Shown one piece after another: positions 35,773-43,435 of a stretch of DNA of 49,469 nt. A program made the position numbers and the translations under genes. Each line of letters opens with the position of its first letter. Position 1 is the stretch's first letter. Source of the stretch: Acidobacteriota bacterium (GTDB taxonomy: Bacteria > Acidobacteriota > Terriglobia > UBA7540); contig JAKASG010000015.1 in assembly GCA_021828285.1 (NCBI GenBank), forward strand, positions 1 to 49,469. The letters are read 5' to 3'. A model generated the notes under the pieces. The model did not search any database. It was not told where the DNA came from and saw only the letters and a program-made list of their open reading frames with translations.

Positions 35773-36288
35773 ATGAAAAGGGGCGCACGCGGTTTTTCGC
35801 TGGTCGAATTGCTCATCGTTATTGCGATCATTCTGATCATCGCTGCGATTGCAATCCCCAATTTGCTGCGTTCCAGAATTGCAGCGAACCAGGCCTCAGC
35901 AGTCGGGTCCCTGCGGGCCATCAACACTGCTGAAGGAACCTACCTTACGACATTCAACGATGGATACAGCGCAACGCTCGGCTATCTCGGGCCGCCGGCG
36001 TCGGGCGGGCAGCCGACCTTTACGGCAGCGGGCCTGCTCGACGACGTGCTCTCGGGAATGGCGACGGGTGGCAGCACGAATGATATTTCGTCCAAAAGCG
36101 GCTACAATTTCACGTACGCGCCGACCAACCAGGACGCTACGAGCCGTTACAATGGGTACTGGGTAACGGCGAGCCCTGCGGACTACAATGTGACCGGAAC
36201 AGATTACTACTTTAGTGACGAATCCTCGGTCATTCGTCAAGACAATACGACGACAGCGACGGCTTCTTCCACGCCGCTCGGTGGGTGA
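35773..36288 (+). CDS. Type IV pilin-like protein 2
   Basis: 171 residues; AAGGAGGAAATC precedes the ATG. The leader MKRGARG is followed by FSLVELLIVIAIILIIAAIAIPN. The head has GYLGPPASG, a SKSGYNFTYAPTNQDATSRYNGYWV segment shared with pilin 1, and the same tail (RQDNTTTATASSTPLGG). It is a tandem duplicate of pilin 1 with changes in the middle of the head. The presence of two variants may allow mixed or alternative filaments, which is inference. Confidence 0.93.
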   Translation: MKRGARGFSLVELLIVIAIILIIAAIAIPNLLRSRIAANQASAVGSLRAINTAEGTYLTTFNDGYSATLGYLGPPASGGQPTFTAAGLLDDVLSGMATGGSTNDISSKSGYNFTYAPTNQDATSRYNGYWVTASPADYNVTGTDYYFSDESSVIRQDNTTTATASSTPLGG

Positions 36289-36329
36289 GCGGAGGGAACA
36301 ATGCGAGCAGCGCAATTATTTGGATTGCA

Positions 36330-36354
36330 GGGGAGCCGAGAGGCTCCCTTTTTT
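36330..36354 (+). terminator. Hairpin terminator after pilin 2
   Basis: GGGAGCC (36331-36337), GAGA loop, GGCTCCC (36342-36348) and TTTTTT (36349-36354). It has the same design as the hairpin after pilin 1. Confidence 0.88.
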
Positions 36355-36403
36355 ATGGGTTCACTGGCCCGCTAATAATCGGAAGCAAATGGGAGGAGGA
36401 CGA

Positions 36404-36886
36404 GTGGAACGGGACGGCTGCAAAAACGGGTTTACGCTCATCGAGTTGCTCATTGTCATTGCCATTATTCTGACCCTTCTGGCCGTCGCGATGCCGAACT
36501 TTTTCCGCGCCCGCGAAGCCGCCAATGAGGCTTCAGCGGTGAGTTCGTGCCGGGCGATCATCACTTCGGAAGTCACCTTCAGCGACTATTATCAGCAGGG
36601 TTACACCTCAACCCTGGCGCAATTGGGTCCGCCCGTGAGCGGACCCCCGAGCGTCACCAACGCGGACCTGATTGACAGCGTTCTTGCATCCGGTTCGAAG
36701 AGCGGCTACCAGTTTGTCTACACTCCGACCGCTCTGCAGGGGACGGCTTATAGCAGCTACGGGGTGAACGCGAACCCGAGCGACCTTGGTGTGACCGGCA
36801 CGCGCTATTTCTTTGCGGACCAGAGCGGGGTCATTCGCTTTTCGGCCGCTGCCGTGGCGACGGCTTCCGATTCTCCCCTCGATTAG
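36404..36886 (+). CDS. Type IV pilin-like protein 3
   Basis: 160 residues. A GTG at 36404 with GGGAGGAGG six bases upstream gives the leader MERDGCKNG and the cleavage site G|FTLIELLIVIAIILTLLAVAMPN, with Glu5. An ATG at 36389 and a frame opening at 36215 lack comparable ribosome sites. The head shares GPPVSG, SKSGYQFVYTPT and RYFFADQSGVIR with pilins 1 and 2, but the end (VATASDSPLD) is shorter and acidic. It is a more distant paralogue, probably a minor or accessory pilin. Confidence 0.9.
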   Translation: MERDGCKNGFTLIELLIVIAIILTLLAVAMPNFFRAREAANEASAVSSCRAIITSEVTFSDYYQQGYTSTLAQLGPPVSGPPSVTNADLIDSVLASGSKSGYQFVYTPTALQGTAYSSYGVNANPSDLGVTGTRYFFADQSGVIRFSAAAVATASDSPLD

Positions 36887-36984
36887 GCTATATTGGGAAC
36901 GCGCAGGGGCCTGTTGCCGGTAGCGGGGCTGCGGTTCCGGCGAAGGGTGGAGATTTTCGCGGAAGCGGGGAGCGTTTGTGAGCG

Positions 36985-37965
36985 ATGTGGGCGGTTGAAA
37001 CAATCGGACTCACCAAAGATTACTCCGCCGGTTTCTGGCGAAAGCGGCCGCTGCGCGCCCTCGATGGACTCAGCCTGCGGGTCGAAAAGGGCGGAATCTT
37101 CGGGCTGCTCGGGCCGAACGGCGCGGGCAAGACAACGACGCTCAAAATTCTTCTCCGTCTGGTTTTCCCAACGGCAGGCAGCGCGCAGCTCCTGGGCCGT
37201 GACATCCGCGACATTTCCGTCCACCGTCTCATCGGATATCTTCCTGAGAATCCGTACTTCTACGATCACTTGACGGCGCCTGAATTCCTTAATTACATGG
37301 CGGAGATTTTCGGGATGGGAAGGGACGCAAGGTGCCGGCGCGTAGGGACGCTTCTTGAACGGGTCGGCCTCGCTTCCTTCCAAAAGCTTCCGTTGCGTAA
37401 ATTCTCGAAGGGCATGACTCAGCGCGCGGGGATTGCCCAGGCGCTGATTAACGATCCCGAGCTGATTTTCCTTGACGAACCGATGTCCGGGCTCGACCCG
37501 TTGGGGCGGCGGGAAGTGCGCGATCTGATTCTCGGTCTCCGCGAAGAAGGCAAAACGATTTTCTTTTCGACCCATATCCTCGGGGACGCCGAAACCTTGT
37601 GCGACCGCGTCGCCATCCTGCATCGCGGCCGGCTCGAGGGATTGGGCGGAATGCAGGAAATTCTCAGCCGGGAGGTTTCGAGCGCTGAAATTGTCCTTGA
37701 ACACCCGAGCCCTGAACTCGTGGAACTGGCGAAGAGCCTCGCGAGTTCGGTGGTGCGGACGGGAGAACGGGTCCGGATGGTGATTCCCGAAGCGGCGCAA
37801 CCGGAGCGCGTGCTCGCGCAGTTCCTCGAACGCGGCGCCAAGGTGGTTTCGTTCAACGAGGTCCGGAATTCGCTCGAGGATTACTTCATGGAGCGCGTCG
37901 GCAGTCCTGCACGCGCGCCGGACGTCCGGTCCGCGCATCCGCCGGCGGGAGGCGAGAATCCGTGA
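36985..37965 (+). CDS. ABC transporter ATP-binding protein
   Basis: 326 residues. It has Walker A GPNGAGKT at 43-50, the signature [15 protein letters not shown] (about 140-154), Walker B IFLDEP at 161-166 and the H-loop STHILGD. The C-terminal region of about 90 residues beyond the ATPase core is typical of ABC-2 exporter ATPases (GldA/NosF type). It drives the coupled permease encoded next. It lies 98 bp after pilin 3 and overlaps the permease gene by 4 bp. The substrate is unknown. Confidence 0.93.
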   Translation: MWAVETIGLTKDYSAGFWRKRPLRALDGLSLRVEKGGIFGLLGPNGAGKTTTLKILLRLVFPTAGSAQLLGRDIRDISVHRLIGYLPENPYFYDHLTAPEFLNYMAEIFGMGRDARCRRVGTLLERVGLASFQKLPLRKFSKGMTQRAGIAQALINDPELIFLDEPMSGLDPLGRREVRDLILGLREEGKTIFFSTHILGDAETLCDRVAILHRGRLEGLGGMQEILSREVSSAEIVLEHPSPELVELAKSLASSVVRTGERVRMVIPEAAQPERVLAQFLERGAKVVSFNEVRNSLEDYFMERVGSPARAPDVRSAHPPAGGENP

Positions 37966-38747
37966 ATTCGATCTCGCGGGTCGCGACGATTGCCGTCCAT
38001 TCCTTCAAGGAATCCGTGCGCGAAAAAGTCCTGTACAACCTGGTGGGTTTCGCGTTGCTCCTGATTGCGGCGGCGATACTTTTCGGCAGCATTTCCGTAG
38101 GAATCCAGAAAACAATCCTGATTAATCTGGGACTCAGCTCGATCAGCGTGTTCGGCCTGCTAATGGCTATTTTCATCGGCGTCGGCCTGGTCGCCAAGGA
38201 AATCGAACGGCGCACGCTCTACAACATTCTCTCGAAGCCCGTCGCGCGCGCTGAATTCATCGTCGGCAAGTATCTGGGCCTGCTGGTCACGCTGGTAATC
38301 AACACGGCGATCATGGCGCTTGGCTTTTACGCTGCGCTCTACTATGTGACGCGCCAGTTCGTGCGAGCGGACGCCATCGCTCTCGAGGCGATTTACCTGA
38401 TCCTTCTGCAGTTCGCGATTGTTGTGGGCGTGGCCATTTTTTTCTCCTGTATTTCGACGCCCGTTCTCTCCGCCGTTTTCACGTTCTGCGTTTACGTCAT
38501 CGGAAATTACCTCGCGGACATCCGCTGGTTCGGCCGGGAGAACGGCAGCGTGCTGATGGAAAAGCTGACGCACGCGCTCTATTTTCTGCTGCCCAACTTT
38601 GCGAATTTCCAGGCGACTTCGCTCGCCGCTCACGGGATGCGGATCCCGGGGTATCTTCTGGTTTCCGATTCGCTCTATGCCCTGCTTTACGTGACGGTTC
38701 TGGTTTCAGCCGCCGTTCTGGCTTTTGAGGAGCGTGAATTCAAATGA
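37962..38747 (+). CDS. ABC-2-type transporter permease
   Basis: 261 residues with six hydrophobic segments and a GTG start overlapping the ATPase stop. The segment GVGLVAKEIERRTLYNILSKPVARAEFIVGKYLG is the conserved cytoplasmic loop of ABC-2/NosY-like permeases. It forms the channel with the preceding ATPase. The next gene overlaps its stop (ATGA), so the three genes form one unit. The location beside the pilins and glycosyltransferase-like genes suggests export of an envelope component, as inference. Confidence 0.9.
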   Translation: MNSISRVATIAVHSFKESVREKVLYNLVGFALLLIAAAILFGSISVGIQKTILINLGLSSISVFGLLMAIFIGVGLVAKEIERRTLYNILSKPVARAEFIVGKYLGLLVTLVINTAIMALGFYAALYYVTRQFVRADAIALEAIYLILLQFAIVVGVAIFFSCISTPVLSAVFTFCVYVIGNYLADIRWFGRENGSVLMEKLTHALYFLLPNFANFQATSLAAHGMRIPGYLLVSDSLYALLYVTVLVSAAVLAFEEREFK

Positions 38748-39646
38748 GTGCGTCCGGGGAAAAATCCGGCGACTTCAAGTGGAGAACGTTCACGGCCTGG
38801 CTGCTCCTCGCCGCCTGCCTGCTTGCGGTCTGGCCGTTGCAGAATTCAATCGATCGGGAGCGAGGGAGCGGCCCCGATGTCATGCTGACGCTTCTCACGG
38901 GTTCCGGAAAGCGCCTTCGCCAGCTCTGCCTTGGCTACGACGGCCTGCTCGCTGATATTTACTGGACTCGCGCCGTGCAGTATTTCGGACGGTCGCGATT
39001 GAAGCATGCGGACGTGATGCCCCTGCTCGGGCCGTTGCTGAATCTTGCCACGGATCTCGACCCTCACTTGCTGATTGCGTATCGCTTCGGCGCAATTTTT
39101 CTTGCGGAACGCGCGCCGCTCGGCGCGGGCGAGCCACAGGCTGCCTTGCAACTCCTGCGGAAGGGCATTGTTGCCAATCCAGGTTATTGGCGACTTTGGC
39201 AAGACCTCGGTTTCGTTTATTATTGGGACTTGAGGAATTATCCGGCGGCGTCGCGAGCCTTCCTCGCCGGCAGCGAGCAGCCGGGGGCGATGATCTGGAT
39301 GAAGACGCTTGCCGCAGCCGTGGCCGCGCAAGGCGGCGAGGATCGAACCTCCGCAATGCTTTGGGAACAGATTTACCTGCATCCCGGCAATGACGAGGTT
39401 CGCAGAAGCGCGGCGGATCATCTCGCCGCGCTCAGAGCGCAGACGGAGCTGCGGCAGCTCAATGTTCTGATTGAGCGTTACCGGCAGCGGCAAGGGCGTT
39501 GGCCGGACTCTTTTGCCGCCCTCATTGTCGCTGGTTATTTGCGTGAGATCCCGCGCGATCCTTCCGGCGCGCCTTACGTGATCGGAAAGGACGGCAAGGC
39601 AGCCTTGTCAAAAGCGAGCAAGGTTGACCTCAGCCTCGCCCACTAG
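38744..39646 (+). CDS. Membrane-anchored TPR-like protein coupled to the ABC transporter
   Basis: 300 residues. One N-terminal transmembrane helix (about 17-33) is followed by helical TPR-like repeats (e.g. PHLLIAYRFGAIFLAE and PGYWRLWQDLGFVYYWDLRNYPAASRAFL). The C-terminal ~45 residues (RYRQRQGRWPDSFAALIVAGYLREIPRDP-GAPYVI, in part) resemble the end of type II secretion GspG-type pseudopilins. The gene overlaps the permease stop by ATGA. It may be a periplasmic partner of the exporter; the specific function is unknown. Confidence 0.7.
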   Translation: MSASGEKSGDFKWRTFTAWLLLAACLLAVWPLQNSIDRERGSGPDVMLTLLTGSGKRLRQLCLGYDGLLADIYWTRAVQYFGRSRLKHADVMPLLGPLLNLATDLDPHLLIAYRFGAIFLAERAPLGAGEPQAALQLLRKGIVANPGYWRLWQDLGFVYYWDLRNYPAASRAFLAGSEQPGAMIWMKTLAAAVAAQGGEDRTSAMLWEQIYLHPGNDEVRRSAADHLAALRAQTELRQLNVLIERYRQRQGRWPDSFAALIVAGYLREIPRDPSGAPYVIGKDGKAALSKASKVDLSLAH

Positions 39647-39712
39647 CAACGCAGGCCGGAACGGTGCGCCGAAGATTTCGCGGGAAGCACGGAAGATAGA
39701 GGCTCAGCAATC

Positions 39713-41725
39713 GTGGAATTAGCGAACCAGTCTGGGATTCCTGGGACGGCCGAAGCGGGCAAGGCCGCGCCGCTTGAGGAGAGCTGGGCGGTGCGCCATC
39801 GCGCTCCGATCATTGCGCTCCTCATCGCTCTGGGCGCGCTCCCTTATTTGAACACGCTGCTGAACGCCTTCGTCTATGATGACGAGGCGCAGGTCCTTGC
39901 CAACCCCTATTTGCGAAGCTTTCGCTTCCTGCCGCAGATCTTTACGCTGAATGTCTGGTCGTTCCGGGGCCAGGAAGGCGTTTCAAATTACTTCCGGCCC
40001 ATGATGACTTTCGGCTACCTGCTCTGCTACAAGTTTTTCGGGCCGCTCGCCTACGGTTTTCACCTTGCCAACATCCTCCTCAATGTCCTGGTGGTACTGG
40101 CGATTTACATGCTGACGCGCCGGATGTTCAAGAACAGCGCCATGGCGATCGCCGCCGCCAGCATTTTTGCGCTGCACCCCATCCATACCGAAGACGTCGC
40201 CTGGATTGCCGCCGTGACGGAAATTCAAGTCGCGCTCTTTTTCATCCTCACGTTCTGGTTCTTCTTCATTCAGGCGCGGGAAGGAGGAGGGCGGTCCGAG
40301 AGAGCGCATTTGGGGATGGTTTTCTGCTTCATTCTGGCGCTCATGGCCAAAGAACAAGCCATGATGACGCCCCTTGTCGCAGCTGTGTTCGAACACTTTT
40401 ACCGCGACGACCGCAACCAGACCTCGTGGTTGCAAAAACTCGCCCGATACGGCGACCTGTGGCTGCTCGATCTCGCCTATGTTCTTTACCGTATCCGCTT
40501 TCTCGGCGCATTCGCTCCGATCCAGTGGCGTGCGAAAATGTCCTGGTACCATACCATCCTGACGGCGATCGCGCTGGCCGGCGAGTATCTTGTCAAGCTG
40601 GTCTGGCCTGTTCACCTCGACGCTTATTACGTCTTCACCAAATCCACGAATCTCCTTGACCCGCGCGTCGTGCGAGGCCTGGCCGAGCTGAGCGTCTGTG
40701 CGCTGATTTTCGTCTGGTTGTGGAAGTCGCACCACCTGCTTTCCTTCGGCTTCATCTGGATGGGGCTGACTCTTGCTCCGGTGCTTGACGCCCGCATCAT
40801 GGCAGGAAACGTATTCACGGAGCGCTACCTCTATCTCCCGTCCGTGGGCTTCTGCTGGTTGGTTTCCTGGGCGGGCTTGGAGCTTTGGCGAAGCTTCAAG
40901 CTGAAGCGGCGCGGCGCGGCGCTGCGCTGGGCGATGGTCTCCGTCCTGAGCGCCGTCGGTATTCTGGCTTGCGTCAAGATCTTCCGGCGCAATCGCGTTT
41001 GGCGGGACGACATGACCCTCTATAAGACCACCCTCATCGCTTCGCCGACGGCCACGCCGATCCTGGTGAACCTCGGCGTCACTTATTGGAACATGAGAGA
41101 CATGAAGGATACGAAAATCATGTGGCGGCGCGCGCTCCACCTCGACCCTCACGGCCCGATCATCCTGAACGATATGGGCTTGATCTACCTGCGTGAGAAG
41201 AAATACGCAGAAGCGGCGTATTATTTCAAGCGCGCGGTTCGCCAGGAATCTCGCTTCGGTGACGCGCATCTCAATCTCGGCGTTTGCTACCGAAAAATGA
41301 AGAGGTATGACAAGGCGGACCTGCAATTCCGGGCGGCCGCGGCTCTCTCGCCCTTATTGCCTTCGCCGCACAATCAACTGGGTTACCTTTATCTCAAAGA
41401 GGGGAACGTTCAGGCGGCGGCGAAGCAATACCTGCTTTCCGTTCGGGATTACGGCACCTACCATGGCTACGATGGTCTGGGCGATGCGGAGTTGCGCGAG
41501 GGCCACCCGGAGGTTGCGGAGCGCGCTTATCAGGCTGCGCTGAAGACCAATCCCTTCGACCATCACGCTTACTTCGCCCTGGCGGGCCTGATGGCGGCGC
41601 GCGGTGACCGCGCGGCGGCGATTGTGGAATACCGAAAGGGTTTTGAAACCGATCCTCGCAACAAGAAGGCTCTGGCCGCCTATCGCCGCCTCACTGCTCA
41701 TGGCTCGCAAATCAAATCCGAATAA
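39713..41725 (+). CDS. TMTC-like GT-C membrane glycosyltransferase with TPR repeats (D)
   Basis: 670 residues with a GTG start after AGAGG. The Asp pair is D56-D57 in NAFVYDDEAQVLANPYLRSF. FALHPIHTEDVAWIAAVTE, AKEQAMMTP and TERYLYLPSVGFCW match the family segments and are closest in style to eukaryotic TMTC proteins. At least five TPRs fill the last third (e.g. NDMGLIYLREKKYAEAAYYF, NLGVCYRKMKRYDKADLQF). It is more diverged than A-C and separated from them by the pilin and ABC genes. The acceptor is unproven. It overlaps the lolA-like gene by 26 bp. Confidence 0.82.
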   Translation: MELANQSGIPGTAEAGKAAPLEESWAVRHRAPIIALLIALGALPYLNTLLNAFVYDDEAQVLANPYLRSFRFLPQIFTLNVWSFRGQEGVSNYFRPMMTFGYLLCYKFFGPLAYGFHLANILLNVLVVLAIYMLTRRMFKNSAMAIAAASIFALHPIHTEDVAWIAAVTEIQVALFFILTFWFFFIQAREGGGRSERAHLGMVFCFILALMAKEQAMMTPLVAAVFEHFYRDDRNQTSWLQKLARYGDLWLLDLAYVLYRIRFLGAFAPIQWRAKMSWYHTILTAIALAGEYLVKLVWPVHLDAYYVFTKSTNLLDPRVVRGLAELSVCALIFVWLWKSHHLLSFGFIWMGLTLAPVLDARIMAGNVFTERYLYLPSVGFCWLVSWAGLELWRSFKLKRRGAALRWAMVSVLSAVGILACVKIFRRNRVWRDDMTLYKTTLIASPTATPILVNLGVTYWNMRDMKDTKIMWRRALHLDPHGPIILNDMGLIYLREKKYAEAAYYFKRAVRQESRFGDAHLNLGVCYRKMKRYDKADLQFRAAAALSPLLPSPHNQLGYLYLKEGNVQAAAKQYLLSVRDYGTYHGYDGLGDAELREGHPEVAERAYQAALKTNPFDHHAYFALAGLMAARGDRAAAIVEYRKGFETDPRNKKALAAYRRLTAHGSQIKSE

Positions 41726-42410
41726 TCGAAAACGGCTTCGCTCCGCCATGGAATACGCGGTCCTGGGGGGATTTGCGGTGCAAAGCCTCGCCGGGGCGGC
41801 TGTGTCCCGGCCGCGTGAGCGCCTCGAACTCAAAAACTACATCCATCGTGTCGAAATGAGTTACCGGAACGTGCGAACATTGCACGCCGCCTTCACTCAG
41901 GTTTATAGCGCGGACGGCGACCGGAGGGTCGAATCGGGAGCCGTGGAACTCGAGCGCGGCGGGCGGATGCGCTGGCACTATCAATCGCCGCAGCAAAAGC
42001 TTTTCATCGCGGACGGGAAAAACTTGATTCTCTACGTTCCCGCCGAGCGCCAGATGACGCGATCGCGAGAAAAGACGAGCGGAGACGTCCGCGTCCCGCT
42101 GAGCCTGCTTCTTTCGCGCGTCAAGCTCGGAAAAGTTTTTTCTTCCATCGAGTTCGCGAACCGGGACCTTCCGCATCCCGTCGGGAACCGCATTTTGCGA
42201 GCGCTTCCCAAAGGCGGAAGCCAGTCGGGCTACTCGCAAGTGCTCATCGAGCTCGATCCGGAACTGAATATCCGGCGGCTCGTCATCTCCTACGCGGAGG
42301 GCGGAACGATGGATTTCCGCTTCACTCATATCGTGAGAAACGCGCCCTTGCCGCGCTCGGCGTTCATTTTCAATCCGCCTGCCGGCACGGAGATCATTGA
42401 CGAGCCTTGA
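41700..42410 (+). CDS. LolA-family outer-membrane lipoprotein carrier
   Basis: 236 residues from the ATG at 41700; a second candidate at 41748 gives MEYAVLGGFAVQSLAGAA, a better signal peptide. The half-barrel pattern (YRNVRTLHAAFTQVYSADG, GRMRWHYQSPQQKLFIADGKNLILYVPAERQM, and a C-terminal FIFNPPAGTEIID) is the LolA fold, which ferries lipoproteins across the periplasm. LolA-like proteins are diverse, so it may instead be a paralogue with another acyl cargo. It overlaps the preceding TMTC-like gene. Confidence 0.82.
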   Translation: MARKSNPNNRKRLRSAMEYAVLGGFAVQSLAGAAVSRPRERLELKNYIHRVEMSYRNVRTLHAAFTQVYSADGDRRVESGAVELERGGRMRWHYQSPQQKLFIADGKNLILYVPAERQMTRSREKTSGDVRVPLSLLLSRVKLGKVFSSIEFANRDLPHPVGNRILRALPKGGSQSGYSQVLIELDPELNIRRLVISYAEGGTMDFRFTHIVRNAPLPRSAFIFNPPAGTEIIDEP

Positions 42411-42440
42411 ATTTCGCCGGAGAAGCAGCCAAGGCTCTCC

Positions 42441-43280
42441 TCAAAAACCTTTAAGCACGAATTGGCGGACCGCCGCGGCAACGCCATCCTCGTCGTTCGC
42501 GAGCGTCCGGCGCCATCGGCTGCTTTCGAGACCGGGCGTGGAATTTCCCATGAGCACCGGGCAGCCCGCGAATTCCAGCATCTCGACGTCGTTGTAGTTG
42601 TCGCCGATCGCCATGACTTCCGCCGCGGCGATTCCTTGCCGCGCCGCCCACCAGGCAACGGCTTCGCCCTTGGAACATCCGCGCTGAAGTACGTCGAGCA
42701 GAGAAATGTTGCGCGTCAGGTATTTTGTCCAGGTCAGATGGACGTCGCGGCTAACGTCCGATTCGCTGAGAATCGCCTCTAGCGGCTCGATTCGCGCGGG
42801 CGGTCCGCCGAACAAAATCTGGGTCGGATCGCCCGGGAGCGCGGAAGGCAAATCCGGCGCCTGTTCGACACACTCAGCGCAATTCGCCAGATACCAGGCG
42901 AGCGGGCCTTCATGCGACGCGGTCTGCTCGAGCAAAAGCTGGCCGCGTCCCGCGATGTGATAAATGGCAACGGCAAAGGGGCGAAACCCCGGCGCCGCTT
43001 CGAGCGCGCGGCGCGCCACGTCGCGCGCGAGAAATTTTCGCCTGACTATTTCGTTGTTTGCCGTCGCGATGAGGGCGCCGTTCGAGGCGATGAGCGTGGC
43101 AGGGCAGGGAAGCGACGCGAGAAGCGGCAGCGCGGAATGATAGCGCCGGCCGGTTGTGACGGCGATTTGCGCGCCGCGTTGCGCGGCTTCCGAAAGCGCG
43201 TCGTGGTTCGCTTTGGAAATCTCTCGCCGGCTGTTGAGCAGCGTTCCATCGAGATCCACGGCGATAAGGCGAATCGTCAA
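42441..43280 (-). CDS. HAD-superfamily Cof-type phosphatase
   Basis: 279 residues. Motif I is DLDGTLLNS (nucleophile D9, D11), motif II TTGRR, and motifs III/IV include GCSKGEAVAWW and GDNYNDVEML. The C2-type cap lies in the middle third. It is a broad-specificity sugar-phosphate or nucleotide phosphatase of the Cof/YidA type; the true substrate is unknown. It is transcribed alone, opposite to the neighbouring genes. Confidence 0.92.
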   Translation of the reverse strand: MTIRLIAVDLDGTLLNSRREISKANHDALSEAAQRGAQIAVTTGRRYHSALPLLASLPCPATLIASNGALIATANNEIVRRKFLARDVARRALEAAPGFRPFAVAIYHIAGRGQLLLEQTASHEGPLAWYLANCAECVEQAPDLPSALPGDPTQILFGGPPARIEPLEAILSESDVSRDVHLTWTKYLTRNISLLDVLQRGCSKGEAVAWWAARQGIAAAEVMAIGDNYNDVEMLEFAGCPVLMGNSTPGLESSRWRRTLANDEDGVAAAVRQFVLKGF

Positions 43281-43435
43281 AGCGTCTTTATCTTAACATT
43301 CGCCGGCCGGCGCTCGCGCGTGGCGCTGGCTTTCGCTTCGGCCTTGCCCAAACTCCGCCGCTTGTCTATACTGCCGCGAGCCGGTTCGAGCTCGCCCGGC
43401 GCATGGCGAGCGGCCGGCGAGGGGAGCGAGACCCT

